This document shows, piece after piece, positions 36,073 through 45,159 of a DNA stretch of 64,000 nucleotides. This DNA comes from JAAYHG01 sp012735455 (lineage in GTDB: Bacteria; Bacillota; DTU030; DUMP01): the NCBI GenBank assembly GCA_050951365.1, contig JBMNIX010000012.1, forward strand, positions 120,769 to 184,768, read 5' to 3'. A model generated the notes under the pieces. That model was given only the letters and a program-made list of their open reading frames with translations. It was not told where the DNA came from and ran no database searches. Position numbers and translations under genes: made by a program. Positions within the stretch are counted from its first letter, which is position 1; each line of letters starts with the position of its first letter.

Positions 36073-37287
36073 TTAGGATTCTTCTTGGCGCAGGCGTTGT
36101 TTTGGCAGGTGAAGGAAAAAGGTGGTCCCGGCAGGAGAGGTGGTAAAGGATATTTCCCCATGATGCAGATGGGACACCACGTAATTGGCCATAAAAAGGC
36201 CCAACCCGCACCCGCCTGTTTTGCAGGAAACCAAAGGATCGAAGATATGGGGTTGGATCTGCGGTGGTATCCCGGGCCCGGTGTCGGAGACGGAAACGAT
36301 AATATTGTCTTCTTTCTCCTCAACCTTTACGGTAAGCCGTCCCCCATTAGGCATGGCATCCAGGGCATTCGTGAATATGTTTAGCAGGGCGCGCTTAAAG
36401 GTGCGTACCTGCAAGACGGTGTTGGCGGCAGTGGAAGTGCAGACCTCTACATCAACCCGGTTTAACTGGCAGAGGGGCTGGATCTCTATGACGGTTTCCT
36501 TGATCAGGGCGCTCAGGGAACAGGGCAGAGGCTCCTCCAGACTGAATTTCCCTAGGAGCTGGTTTAGCATGGCAGATACCGAGTCGATCTGCTGGATGAC
36601 GCGTTTAAAGTAGGAGTGGTGCATGCTTACGTCGTTGCTGCTGCCGCCCAGTTCGCTGAGGCCGCGAATGATTGCCAAGGGTGCGTGCAGATCGTGGAGA
36701 GTGGTGGCCAGGAAGCTGCCCACAGCCATGAGCTTTTGTGCTTGAAGGTCGGGCTCAAGGGCCGAAGCAGAGGCGATATGGGTTTCAATGGACGCGGCAC
36801 AGGCTCTTAAGAGGGCTAGGACCTCGGGACAGGGGTAGCTGCTGGGTACAAAGATACCTAGGCTTCCCAGCACAGTACCGTGAAGGTCCCGAATTGGGAA
36901 GACGAGCACTGCCTCGCCCTGTTTGTAGGAGTAGTGTTCCGCCTTCAGCTTGAGTGCCGGGTTAATGGCTCCTAGTGCCAGTCTGGCGGCCTGGCCTCCA
37001 AAGATGTCTGGTTCCCCCCGCAGTGCCAGAATAACCCCGCTAGCGTCAGCCAGGGTAATAACATGGTTCTTGCCCGCCATCGCAGCGGAGATGTTATCCA
37101 TGTACGGTGCGGCGGCTTTCATGAGTGCAGCACAGGCGAGCTGCCGTTTTTCGAGTTCCTCGCTGGAGACAAAGGTCTGGCTCGCATACCGGGTTTTACG
37201 CAGGGAGAGCCTTGTGGTGGCAGGCCTATCGTGCTGCAGGTTATCTGGTATGTGCTTTTGTTGGCGCGATACGCTGGACAAGGTCAT
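36073..37287 (-). CDS. Histidine kinase with N-terminal GAF-like sensor
   Basis: The 404-residue soluble kinase starts best at ATG 37287 after CAGGGGGG. The first 190 residues resemble the GAF-type sensor of AcoR-like activators (ITLADASGVILALRGEPDIF, AVLVFPIRDLHGTVLGSLGIFVP). Then come the H-box LHDLHAPLAIIRGLSEL (His near 220) and the HATPase with NIFTNALDAMPNGG, VSDTGPGIPPQ and TGGCGLGLFMANYV. There are no membrane helices, so it senses a cytoplasmic cue. No response regulator is adjacent. It is transcribed toward the YkvI-like permease gene, which it may control (inference). Confidence 0.9.
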   Translation of the reverse strand: MTLSSVSRQQKHIPDNLQHDRPATTRLSLRKTRYASQTFVSSEELEKRQLACAALMKAAAPYMDNISAAMAGKNHVITLADASGVILALRGEPDIFGGQAARLALGAINPALKLKAEHYSYKQGEAVLVFPIRDLHGTVLGSLGIFVPSSYPCPEVLALLRACAASIETHIASASALEPDLQAQKLMAVGSFLATTLHDLHAPLAIIRGLSELGGSSNDVSMHHSYFKRVIQQIDSVSAMLNQLLGKFSLEEPLPCSLSALIKETVIEIQPLCQLNRVDVEVCTSTAANTVLQVRTFKRALLNIFTNALDAMPNGGRLTVKVEEKEDNIIVSVSDTGPGIPPQIQPHIFDPLVSCKTGGCGLGLFMANYVVSHLHHGEISFTTSPAGTTFFLHLPKQRLRQEES

Positions 37288-37465
37288 CCCCCCTGGAATG
37301 TGGTGCAAAAACAATTCGACAGGGGGGCACCAATTCCTGCCAGGCGGTAAAAATATTTTTAATATAGAAAAAGGAGTGACGCCAATTCATAATAAGGGTT
37401 TTGGGTGTATGCTTAAGTCAATGAAGGAATGAGCAGGCCAAAGTCACCGGCGAGGAGGTTGTTTC

Positions 37466-38116
37466 ATGCTGCTAGAGGAGCAGCGGAGAAAGGTAGTCTC
37501 TATGGCACAGCAGCTTGCGAGTTGTGGTCTCGTGACCGCCACCTGGGGGAACGTGAGTGCCCGCGACCCGGAGACGAACATGGTGGTGATAACGCCCTCG
37601 GGCATGTGCTACGACACCCTGGAGCCTGCAGATATCTGTGTTGTGGATTTGAGCGGGCGGCTGGTGGAAGGACGCTATCAGCCTTCCAGTGAAACACCGT
37701 TACATACCCTTGTCTATTGCAGTCGTCAAGATGTCCAGGGTATTGTCCATACACATTCGACCTTTGCTACCGTGATGGCGGTGTTAAAGCGCGAGATTCC
37801 ACCGGTGATTGCAGAACTGGCCCTAGGTGTGGGCGGCAGTGTACCGGTGGCGGATTTTGCTCCGCCGGGAACGAGGAAGCTAGGCCAGAATGCCCTGGCT
37901 GCGTTGGAAAAAGGAAACGCCGTGCTCCTGCAAAACCATGGTGTTTTGGCTGTAGGCCCTTCCTTAGAGCGGGCTTTCACCATTGCCGCTATTGTTGAGG
38001 ACGCAGCCAAGATCTACTTCCTCTCGTCACTTTTGGGGACACCTACTTTGGTGCCACAAGAACAGCTGGCCGATCTTTTTCGGAGTTTCCAAGACTATGG
38101 ACAAAGAAAGGACTAA
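37466..38116 (+). CDS. Class II aldolase (fuculose-phosphate aldolase-like)
   Basis: The 216-residue Zn aldolase shows TATWGNVSARDPETN near 24-38, PSSETPLHTLVY with the catalytic Glu near 74, the Zn ligands in VHTHSTFATVMAV near 94-96, and the third His in LLQNHGVLAVG near 157. Length and motifs fit L-fuculose-1-phosphate or 5-deoxyribulose/methylthioribulose-type aldolases. An MtnX-like phosphatase 8 kb away makes a methylthio- or deoxy-sugar salvage role possible, but this is speculative. The start at ATG 37466 follows CGAGGAGG. It is divergent from the kinase. Confidence 0.9.
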   Translation: MLLEEQRRKVVSMAQQLASCGLVTATWGNVSARDPETNMVVITPSGMCYDTLEPADICVVDLSGRLVEGRYQPSSETPLHTLVYCSRQDVQGIVHTHSTFATVMAVLKREIPPVIAELALGVGGSVPVADFAPPGTRKLGQNALAALEKGNAVLLQNHGVLAVGPSLERAFTIAAIVEDAAKIYFLSSLLGTPTLVPQEQLADLFRSFQDYGQRKD

Positions 38117-38149
38117 ACTGGTCGGGGACGGTTCAGGTAACCGTCATTC

Positions 38150-38193
38150 AAGAATAAACCCCTGTGGCTCTTGGCCGCAGGGGTTTATTCTTA
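38150..38193. terminator. Bidirectional terminator
   Basis: AAGAATAAACCCCTG pairs exactly with CAGGGGTTTATTCTT around GGCTCTTGGCC. It serves the aldolase gene on plus and the DUF1540 gene on minus. Confidence 0.85.
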
Positions 38194-38203
38194 GTGCTTC
38201 TCG

Positions 38204-38455
38204 CTAGGCCTTGATGACGTTGTCCACCTGTTCACGACCAGAACCCTTAGGGACAAAGGTCTTACAGCAGGTTTCCATGCAGGACTGCGTGGGCGTAGCT
38301 GACATGGTGGCAGCGGTAGGGGCGTCGATGCGATCTGGGGCCTGGCTGGCGAAGCTGTCTGCCGTCACCATGATCATGTTGGCGTCGCAACGGTTGCCAG
38401 ATTTCCAGTAGTGGCAACTGTTTACACTGCACATGATCTGCTGATTCTGGGCCAT
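38204..38455 (-). CDS. DUF1540 Cys-rich small protein
   Basis: The 83-residue protein starts at ATG 38455 after GGGAGGTGAT. It has the DUF1540 pattern: IMCSVNSCHYWKSGNRCDANMIMVT then, toward the end, SCMETCCKTFVPK. The Cys spacing suggests metal binding; the function is unknown and relatives are common in spore-forming Clostridia. A Thr/Ala-rich spacer separates the two Cys groups. Confidence 0.85.
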   Translation of the reverse strand: MAQNQQIMCSVNSCHYWKSGNRCDANMIMVTADSFASQAPDRIDAPTAATMSATPTQSCMETCCKTFVPKGSGREQVDNVIKA

Positions 38456-38566
38456 AAATATCACCTCCCAAGCTAGAGTTTCAAAATGTGGGGCTGAGTA
38501 TGCACGGAAAGATAGCAGGAAAAGTGCTTGTGGTGGCTAATAAGTACTTAGATAACAAGCAGGTGT

Positions 38567-38707
38567 CTACGGATGCCACTCTTCCTTATCAACCTTGCTT
38601 TTATTTGGATCCACGGAGCGCTCAATTAGATTTGCACTGGCCGCAATGGTACTAAAGGGATGGGGCTGGGCGGTCTTGATTTTTTTGCGTTCGTTTTTTC
38701 TGGGCAT
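38567..38707 (-). CDS. Small basic protein, unrecognised
   Basis: On the minus strand GAGGAGGGAACAAT precedes ATG 38707 and an open frame of about 46 codons beginning PRKNERKKIKTAQPHPF and containing STIAASANLIERSVDPNKSK. The ribosome site is excellent, and the frame sits alone between the divergent DUF1540 and mrfA genes, where nothing else is encoded. My reading of the final codons is less certain, so the stop may be up to 20 bases further left. No family was recognised. Confidence 0.5.
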   Translation of the reverse strand: MPRKNERKKIKTAQPHPFSTIAASANLIERSVDPNKSKVDKEEWHP

Positions 38708-38776
38708 ATTGTTCCCTCCTCAGGGATTAGTCTTCCCAAATTGCCGCGGGCGATACCGGAAAGGGGAAGTACCGAG

Positions 38777-41101
38777 ATGAATGTGGAACGCATTCTGCAG
38801 GCAGTGACAAAGAACGAGAATTATCAGGGACAAATAACCTACCGCCGTTACTTGCCGGGGCGGGAGGCTTCCTTTGCAGAACCGGCAAGCCCCCTGCCGA
38901 GAGAGCTCAGTGCTAGCCTGAAACGCGCTGGGATTGAGCGCTTGTACAGCCACCAAGCAGCGGCTCTTGATGCCGCTCACCGGGGTGAGAACGTGGTGGT
39001 GGTCACGCCCACGGCCTCCGGGAAAACGCTTTGCTACAATCTGCCGGTCTTATCCCGCCTGCTGGAGGATCCTAGTGCCCGCGCCCTTTACATTTTTCCT
39101 ACCAAGGCCCTGACCCAAGATCAGTTGGCAGGTGTAGATGGCTTTGGTTTGGTTCCCACTGCCGTGTATGATGGCGATACCCCGGACACTATGAAGGCGG
39201 ACATCCGCCACCAGGCGCGCATTATCCTTACCAACCCGGACATGCTCCACCTAGGAATTTTGCCCAACCATCTTAAGTGGCACGACGTTTTTGCCAACCT
39301 GCGTTTTGTGGTGATAGATGAAATCCACGCCTACCGGGGTGTTTTTGGTACCCAGGTGGCTCATATCCTCCGACGGTTGCGGCGGCTGGCTGCGCACCAT
39401 GGGGCCAATCCCCAGTTCATCCTTACCTCCGCCACCATTGCTAATCCGGCGGAGCATGCCGAGCGCCTGACCGGGCTGCCGGTGACCCTGATCGAAGGCA
39501 GCGGTGCGCCGCAGGGGGCGCGGGAGTTTCTCTTTTGGCGCGTGCCCCAGGGGACGAGCTACCTGCGCGAGGTGGTTTGGCTGCTTAATGTACTTCTGGA
39601 GCAGCAGGCCCGCACCATTGCCTTTGCCCGTGCCCGCCAGGTAGTGGAACGAATCCTACGGCAGGTGCGGCAAGAGTTGCCGAGACAACTGGCTGGACGA
39701 TTGGTTTCTTACCGGGGCGGCTACTTGGTTGCCGAGCGGCGTGTCATTGAGCAGGATCTTTTCTCAGGTAAGCTCCTTGGTGTGGTGGCGACAAATGCCC
39801 TGGAGTTGGGGATAGATGTGGGTGAGATGGAGGTTTGCCTGATTGCGGGTTACCCTGGCACCATAGCCTCCACCTGGCAGCAGGCGGGCCGGGTGGGGAG
39901 GCGCGAGCGGGACTCGCTGGTGATCTTTCTTGCGGTGGCCAATCCCCTGGACCAGTATTTCTTACGTCACCCAGAGGCGTTTTTTGCCAAGCCTACAGAG
40001 AGCGCACTGATAGATACGACTAATCCTTACCTCCTTTTGGGCCAAGCCCGCTGTGCCGCTCAGGAGTTGCCAATTTCAACAACGGATCTTTCTTTTTGGG
40101 ATCCGGTACTTTTGGACCTGCTGCATATCCTGGAGGAGGACGGACAGGTAACAAAGGTGGACGGCCGCTGGTTCTACAGCGGGCAGGACTACCCGGCCGA
40201 GAAGGTGAACCTGCGTACCTGCGGCAGTACCATCCAGCTCCGTAATCGGGGTGAAAAAAACCGGCTGGTGGGAACAATGGATGGGCATACCGCTTTTTCC
40301 GAGGCCCATCCTGGAGCCATTTACCTGCACCAGGGTGAGACCTACCGGGTGGAGGAGCTGGACCTGCCAGGCGAGACGGCCTACCTGCGGCGTGTTGATG
40401 TGGACTACTACACCATGGTGGGTCGAGACAAAACCACCGAGATTCTAGAGACCCTGGCGGAAAAGGAGCTCCACGGCCATCGGTTTGGCTTCGGGCAGCT
40501 CAGGGTACGCAGCCGGGTGACTGGTTATATCAAAAAGCACGAGTTTTCCGGACAGGTGTTAGGCGGCGAGAGTCTTTCGCTGCCGGAGGAGGTTCTGGAA
40601 ACCACCGGTATGTGGTTTTGCCCTAGTAAAGAGCTAGTAGAGAAGGTTAAGGCCGCCGGCCTGGATCTGATGGGGGGGTTGCACGCCACAGAGCATGCTG
40701 CAATTGCGCTGTTGCCCCTCTTTGCCATGTGCGATCGGGGCGATGTAGGCGGGCTTTCCATCACCGCGCATCCGCAGACCCAGGAACCCACGGTTTTTAT
40801 CCATGATGCTTACCAGGGCGGGGTGGGTTTTGCGGAAAGGGGCTATGAACGCTCAGAGGAGCTCTTGGCTGCCACCCTGGAGGCGGTTGTCTCTTGTTCC
40901 TGCGAGAATGGCTGCCCCAGCTGCATCCACTCACCCAAGTGCTCCAACTTTAACCGGCCGTTGGACAAAGAAGCAGCCATCATGCTCTTGTATGGTCTCT
41001 TGGGTCGTGATTATGAGCCCCAGACAGCTGGAAGCGTCACGGGAATGGAAAAACAAAACTTAAAGCGTTTACTGGGACGCTTAAAGGGGGCTACAGCATG
41101 A
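38777..41101 (+). CDS. mrfA: DEAD/DEAH helicase with DUF1998 domain (MrfA/YprA-like)
   Basis: The 774-residue superfamily 2 helicase has Walker A TPTASGKT near residue 80, DEIH box VVIDEIHAYRG near 179, SAT motif LTSATIANP near 218, and motif VI QQAGRVGRRERDS near 371. The C-terminal DUF1998 domain ends with a four-Cys metal site CSCENGCPSC and HSPKC near 706-725. B. subtilis MrfA with this layout repairs mitomycin C damage together with MrfB. ATG 38777 after AAAGGGGAAG is preferred to a frame start at 38660. It overlaps mrfB by four bases. Confidence 0.93.
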   Translation: MNVERILQAVTKNENYQGQITYRRYLPGREASFAEPASPLPRELSASLKRAGIERLYSHQAAALDAAHRGENVVVVTPTASGKTLCYNLPVLSRLLEDPSARALYIFPTKALTQDQLAGVDGFGLVPTAVYDGDTPDTMKADIRHQARIILTNPDMLHLGILPNHLKWHDVFANLRFVVIDEIHAYRGVFGTQVAHILRRLRRLAAHHGANPQFILTSATIANPAEHAERLTGLPVTLIEGSGAPQGAREFLFWRVPQGTSYLREVVWLLNVLLEQQARTIAFARARQVVERILRQVRQELPRQLAGRLVSYRGGYLVAERRVIEQDLFSGKLLGVVATNALELGIDVGEMEVCLIAGYPGTIASTWQQAGRVGRRERDSLVIFLAVANPLDQYFLRHPEAFFAKPTESALIDTTNPYLLLGQARCAAQELPISTTDLSFWDPVLLDLLHILEEDGQVTKVDGRWFYSGQDYPAEKVNLRTCGSTIQLRNRGEKNRLVGTMDGHTAFSEAHPGAIYLHQGETYRVEELDLPGETAYLRRVDVDYYTMVGRDKTTEILETLAEKELHGHRFGFGQLRVRSRVTGYIKKHEFSGQVLGGESLSLPEEVLETTGMWFCPSKELVEKVKAAGLDLMGGLHATEHAAIALLPLFAMCDRGDVGGLSITAHPQTQEPTVFIHDAYQGGVGFAERGYERSEELLAATLEAVVSCSCENGCPSCIHSPKCSNFNRPLDKEAAIMLLYGLLGRDYEPQTAGSVTGMEKQNLKRLLGRLKGATA

Positions 41102-42102
41102 GCCTTTTTGAACGCTTGGCCAAGCTTAGGGCCGAGCGGGAAGCGGAGACAAAAGCACATGGTAGTCCCACGCCTGGTATAGGTTCTATGCCCAAGGAGG
41201 CTGGGCCCCGAGAAGAGCGGCTTAAGGTACCAGCTTATCTTTTTGGCGGTAATGAGGTAAGGACAGAGTGTGGCCCCTTTTGCTTGCGCCAGTTGAGGGT
41301 AAAGGAGGACCTGGATGTATGTTTGCCCCCACCGGAGCTCATCACTCGCAACCTAAGGCTGCTCTGGGGTGTAGGGCCGGTAACGGAAAGAGCCCTTAAG
41401 GCACAAGGGCTGGGGACTGTTTATGATCTTTGCAATCATCCGCGCTGGGCCGAGGAGGCAAGGCGGGTACTCTCCCTCATTCGAACGCGCCGGGCGGCCG
41501 AGCTGCGGCGCCGCGGGGCGCGGGATGTGGAGCTGCTGGGCCTTTTTGCGCCTTATGAGGTAGTGTGCCTCGACATTGAGACCACCGGGCTTTGGGCTAA
41601 CCAACCCCTTTTCTTGGTGGGCGTTCTGTGCCTGGACCAAGGGGAATTGGTATTGAAGCAGCTCCTGGCCCGTCACTACCAGGAAGAACGGGCTCTACTT
41701 ACTTATTTAAGCCGCCTCTTGGCTCAGGCCCAGGTGATTGTTACCTTTAATGGAAAGCGCTTCGATCTGCCTTACATTGAGCAGCGCCTTGTCTATCACA
41801 ACCTGCCGCCTCTGAAAGAGCTTTTTCAGGTGGATCTCTACTTTCATGCCCGGCGGCTGCCGCAGGACCTACCCAATCGCCGTCTAGTAACCTTGGAGGA
41901 ATACCTCTTAGGTAAGGAGAGGGAGGGAGATGTTCCAGGTTACCTGGTGCCTACCCTCTACCACCGCTTTGTGCGAACAGGAGAGGCCCAGCTGCTGCAA
42001 CCCGTGCTTGAGCACAATGTCCAGGATGTAATCTCATTGGCCCGACTGCTCTACCTGGTAGGTCACAGGCAGGGGGAGGTGACCGGCGGTGCAGTTGGAT
42101 AG
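41098..42102 (+). CDS. mrfB: RNase H-like exonuclease MrfB/YprB
   Basis: The 334-residue protein has a helix-hairpin-helix-like region (LRLLWGVGPVTERALKAQGLG in outline, near 85-105) and a DEDD exonuclease domain: CLDIETTGLW near 157 (first Asp and Glu), IVTFNGKRFDLPYIEQRL near 218 (second Asp) and LEHNVQDVISLARLLYL near 306 (last Asp). This matches MrfB, the metal-dependent exonuclease partner of MrfA. Its start overlaps mrfA (ATGA), and its end overlaps the methyltransferase gene by 14 bases, so all three are translated as one set. Confidence 0.93.
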   Translation: MSLFERLAKLRAEREAETKAHGSPTPGIGSMPKEAGPREERLKVPAYLFGGNEVRTECGPFCLRQLRVKEDLDVCLPPPELITRNLRLLWGVGPVTERALKAQGLGTVYDLCNHPRWAEEARRVLSLIRTRRAAELRRRGARDVELLGLFAPYEVVCLDIETTGLWANQPLFLVGVLCLDQGELVLKQLLARHYQEERALLTYLSRLLAQAQVIVTFNGKRFDLPYIEQRLVYHNLPPLKELFQVDLYFHARRLPQDLPNRRLVTLEEYLLGKEREGDVPGYLVPTLYHRFVRTGEAQLLQPVLEHNVQDVISLARLLYLVGHRQGEVTGGAVG

Positions 42103-44311
42103 GATCGGGCAGGCACAAGGGGCTTTAGGAGAAGCTCTCACTGCTTTGTGTAGAGAGAGATCATACCGAGAGACCCTGGAGATGTTGGTGCAGGGCCTTT
42201 TCTTGTGGCGGCTCGGGTCAGGGGTGCAGGAATTGGCGCAACTGGCGTCGCTGGGTGGACCATTTTCATCTCTGGCCGGACAGGTACGTTTGCCTGAGAC
42301 AGTGCTCACGTTGAAACGGGATTTAGGGAAAATTGCACCCTCGCCAGAAGAGGCAGGGCTGGCACTGGAAGGGCTGCATCTGGATCATGCGGGTGAGACA
42401 GGAAAGCTGCGCGGAGCGTACTACACACCGCCTAAGCTCACCCGTTTCATGGCGCGCCTGGCCCTGAGTGTCTACCTGCAGGAGCTGGCCCGCCCGCGGT
42501 CGGGCCGGAGGAAGCGGGGTACGCCGCTACGCCTGCCGGAAACCTTTACTATTTGCGATCCGGCGGTGGGGGCGGGAGCCTTCCTGGCGGCAATGCTGGA
42601 CGAGCTGGCTGCGCTGCCTTGCGACCTTACGGGCGGACGCTCACGGCGAGAGCTGTCAGAGTGCCTGCACGGCTGGGACAGGGACTCTGAGGCGGTTTAC
42701 CTGGCCAAGGCACGACTCTGGTTGCAGATGGCGGAGGAAGTGCTGGCACGAGGTGAGCCGTTCCCTGCCCTGGCCGGTCTCAGGGTGGGCGACAGCCTGC
42801 AGGATGCGGTGGAGCCTGCGGATATAGTGATTGAAAACCCGCCTTACCTGCGCCAGGAAAGCTTGAGTCCTGCGGAAAAAGATGTTCTGTCTGCACGCTT
42901 TGGTTCGCTGCTACCACGGCAGGCAGACCTGTACTCTTATTTCTTGGCCAACCTCAGCCATCAGGTTCGCCCACGGGGTGTTGCCGTCCTGGTGACGCCT
43001 GTAGCTTGGCTGGAGGTGGACTATGGTAGGGCCCTGCAAGAGCTGCTCCTCAAGGAGTTTGAGATACCCCTGGTAATCGCTTCTGCTTGCGAGCGGTGGT
43101 TTAGTCAAGCGGCAGTACATACAGTGGTTACCACCTTTATCCGGCGCCAGGAAAAAGGCAGGGGACCTTCTCGGCCTACTGCCATGGTTAATCTAACTTC
43201 TCCGCTGGAAGAGGTAACGCCAGAGCTGCTGGCTCTCCGCCCTAAGACGACGGCCCGTTTCAGCCAAGGCGAGAGGTTTCGTGTTGTTACGGTAGGCCGC
43301 GCGGAGCTTACAGCCCTTACGCGGCGCGAAGCACCCCTTAAAGCACGTTGGGGGACCATGTTGCGTGCCCCGGCAGCTTATTTTTCCCTCCAGGCTGCCA
43401 CCTGCGACAAGTGGACAAGTGTTGGCGAGGTGGCTCAGGTGACGCGTGGTTTCACCAGTGGAGCCAATGCCTTCTTTTTCCTGCGGGATGTAACAGAAAG
43501 CATAGATCAGGCCGTGCGTCGGGAGTTGGAGGCAGGGCCAGGCAGTGGTCTTAGAGTGGTTGCGGCCAAGGGATCCGGTGGCCTCCGTTACTTTGCGGTG
43601 GAGGAGCGTTTTCTTTTTCCGCTGGTTAAATCGCCCCGCGAGGTGGGTGGGTACTTGGTGTTGGAGGAAGAGCTAAACCACCGCGTGCTATTGCTGCCGC
43701 CGGATAAGGAGTATGTGGCAAGACTCAGAGTAGCGGAGTACCTGCGCTGGGGGGAAGAGCAGGGTTTTGACCACCGGCCCACCACCCGCACCCGCTCCCC
43801 TTGGTGGAGCCTTCCGAAGCTGTTGCCGCCCCAGGTACTAGCCAGGCAGTTCTATGACCAGAGGTTTAACTTTCCTTACAACCCGGGGGCGGCGCTGTGT
43901 GATCACACCTTCTATTATCTTACCGGCTGCGCCGACCCTGAGTTGTTTGCCGCTCTGCTTAACAGCACTCTAAGTTATCTGTATGTAGAACTGTGGGGGC
44001 GCTCTAATATGGGTGATGGGGTGCTTACCTTTTATGGGCCCGAGCTTACCGACCTGCCTCTGCCCCGTCCGGAGATCTTTAGCGGGGGGCGAGGCGGGAA
44101 TGTGAAACGGGCCTTCCAGAGCCTTGCGGCCCGGCGAGTAGAGCCTCTGGAACGGGAGGTAGGGCTGGCCGATCGGCGTGAGTTGGACCTGGCTGTACTG
44201 TCAGGCTTAGGCGTGACTGGGCTCGAGGCGGCTTCCCTCCTGGCAGAGGTTTATACGGGACTCTGTCAGTTGGTTAAGGAGCGAGAACAGCGCTCGCGGA
44301 AGAGGGCTTAG
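42089..44311 (+). CDS. N6-adenine DNA methyltransferase, Eco57I/PglX-like
   Basis: The 740-residue protein starts at GTG 42089 inside the end of mrfB (GGGGGAGGTG upstream). An N-terminal helical part is followed by GAYYTPPKLTRFMARLAL, the AdoMet motif CDPAVGAGAFLAAMLDEL near 155 and the catalytic NPPYLRQESL near 250, typical of gamma-type adenine methylases. The C-terminal third (VTRGFTSGANAFFF, then FNFPYNPGAALCDHTFYYL, and LNSTLSYLYVELWGRSNMGDG) is like a target-recognition domain. I see no N-terminal nuclease motif and no separate restriction gene nearby. Coupling to mrfAB suggests a joint role in repair or DNA marking or defence (inference). Confidence 0.88.
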   Translation: MQLDRIGQAQGALGEALTALCRERSYRETLEMLVQGLFLWRLGSGVQELAQLASLGGPFSSLAGQVRLPETVLTLKRDLGKIAPSPEEAGLALEGLHLDHAGETGKLRGAYYTPPKLTRFMARLALSVYLQELARPRSGRRKRGTPLRLPETFTICDPAVGAGAFLAAMLDELAALPCDLTGGRSRRELSECLHGWDRDSEAVYLAKARLWLQMAEEVLARGEPFPALAGLRVGDSLQDAVEPADIVIENPPYLRQESLSPAEKDVLSARFGSLLPRQADLYSYFLANLSHQVRPRGVAVLVTPVAWLEVDYGRALQELLLKEFEIPLVIASACERWFSQAAVHTVVTTFIRRQEKGRGPSRPTAMVNLTSPLEEVTPELLALRPKTTARFSQGERFRVVTVGRAELTALTRREAPLKARWGTMLRAPAAYFSLQAATCDKWTSVGEVAQVTRGFTSGANAFFFLRDVTESIDQAVRRELEAGPGSGLRVVAAKGSGGLRYFAVEERFLFPLVKSPREVGGYLVLEEELNHRVLLLPPDKEYVARLRVAEYLRWGEEQGFDHRPTTRTRSPWWSLPKLLPPQVLARQFYDQRFNFPYNPGAALCDHTFYYLTGCADPELFAALLNSTLSYLYVELWGRSNMGDGVLTFYGPELTDLPLPRPEIFSGGRGGNVKRAFQSLAARRVEPLEREVGLADRRELDLAVLSGLGVTGLEAASLLAEVYTGLCQLVKEREQRSRKRA

Positions 44312-44372
44312 TGCATGTAGGCGCATGAGAAGGGTGTTCTGGCTGAGTCTTGATAAAAAGGGGGTGTTTACA

Positions 44373-45074
44373 ATGATGACGACAAAAGCTCCAGAGTGTG
44401 CGTTCTGTAATGTCCCGATGGGCGAGCGTATCTGTCGCAACCCGGAAGGCAAAGGACACGTGGGTTGTCCAACGGTGCTACGGCAGAAGGAGGTGGCCTG
44501 GGCCCGAGAACAATACGAGAAGCCCGATATTCACGAATTTGCCCGCCAGGCTTCTTTGCAAGAGGCAAGAGGCTACACCAACCGGCATGATCTGCGCGGG
44601 GTAACGCGGCCGGTAAAGCCACGTATCCAGGAGATTTGTGAGTTTGCCCGCCGCATGGGTTACCAGCGTTTAGGACTGGCTTTTTGTGCGGGACTGGCGT
44701 ATGAGGCTAACCTCACGGCGGAGATTCTCATGGCGCAGGGGTTTGAGGTTGTGTCTGTGATCTGCAAGGTGGGACGTGTACCGAAAGAAGAACTGGGCTT
44801 AGGGGACGATGATAAGGTGCGCTGTGGCCGTTTTGAGAGCATGTGTAATCCTATTGCCCAAGCCCAGCTACTGAATGAAGCGAAGACAGATTTCAACATC
44901 CTGTTGGGCCTCTGCGTCGGTCATGATTCTCTATTCTTTAAGTACGCTAAAGCCCCGGTTACCGTGCTAGCGGTCAAAGACAGGCTTATGGCCCATAACC
45001 CCCTGGCGGCGGTTTATGCCTCTCGGTCGTACTACAGGTTTCTCACCCGCGATAAGTTCTATCCGGAAAAGTAG
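44373..45074 (+). CDS. DUF1847 metal-binding protein
   Basis: The 233-residue protein begins at ATG 44373 (AAAAGGGGGTG upstream) with a Cys cluster: ECAFCNVPMGERICRNPEGKG then VGCPTV. The later part has LAFCAGLAYEANL, VISVICKVGRVPKEELG-like segments and a Cys in CNPIAQAQLLNEAKTDFNILLGLCVGHDSLF. This is the DUF1847 pattern of anaerobes; it probably binds a metal or cluster, and the role is unknown. It follows the methyltransferase by 60 bases and may share its transcript. Confidence 0.85.
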   Translation: MMTTKAPECAFCNVPMGERICRNPEGKGHVGCPTVLRQKEVAWAREQYEKPDIHEFARQASLQEARGYTNRHDLRGVTRPVKPRIQEICEFARRMGYQRLGLAFCAGLAYEANLTAEILMAQGFEVVSVICKVGRVPKEELGLGDDDKVRCGRFESMCNPIAQAQLLNEAKTDFNILLGLCVGHDSLFFKYAKAPVTVLAVKDRLMAHNPLAAVYASRSYYRFLTRDKFYPEK

Positions 45075-45159
45075 TGTTTTCATATTGCCTGTTTTAGCCC
45101 TCTGACTGGGTTTGTACCTTTGCTCTTGAAGGTGGTCTGGTAAAGGGGAGGTAAGAGTA

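Noticed and set aside
38777..44311. Canonical DISARM defence system
   Set aside because: Helicase and DUF1998 are in one MrfA-type protein followed by MrfB; no separate drmB, phospholipase D-type drmC or 5-cytosine methylase is present.
45075..45159. TPP riboswitch upstream of thiE
   Set aside because: The gap is only 85 bases and lacks the CTGAGA and ACCTGAT consensus blocks.
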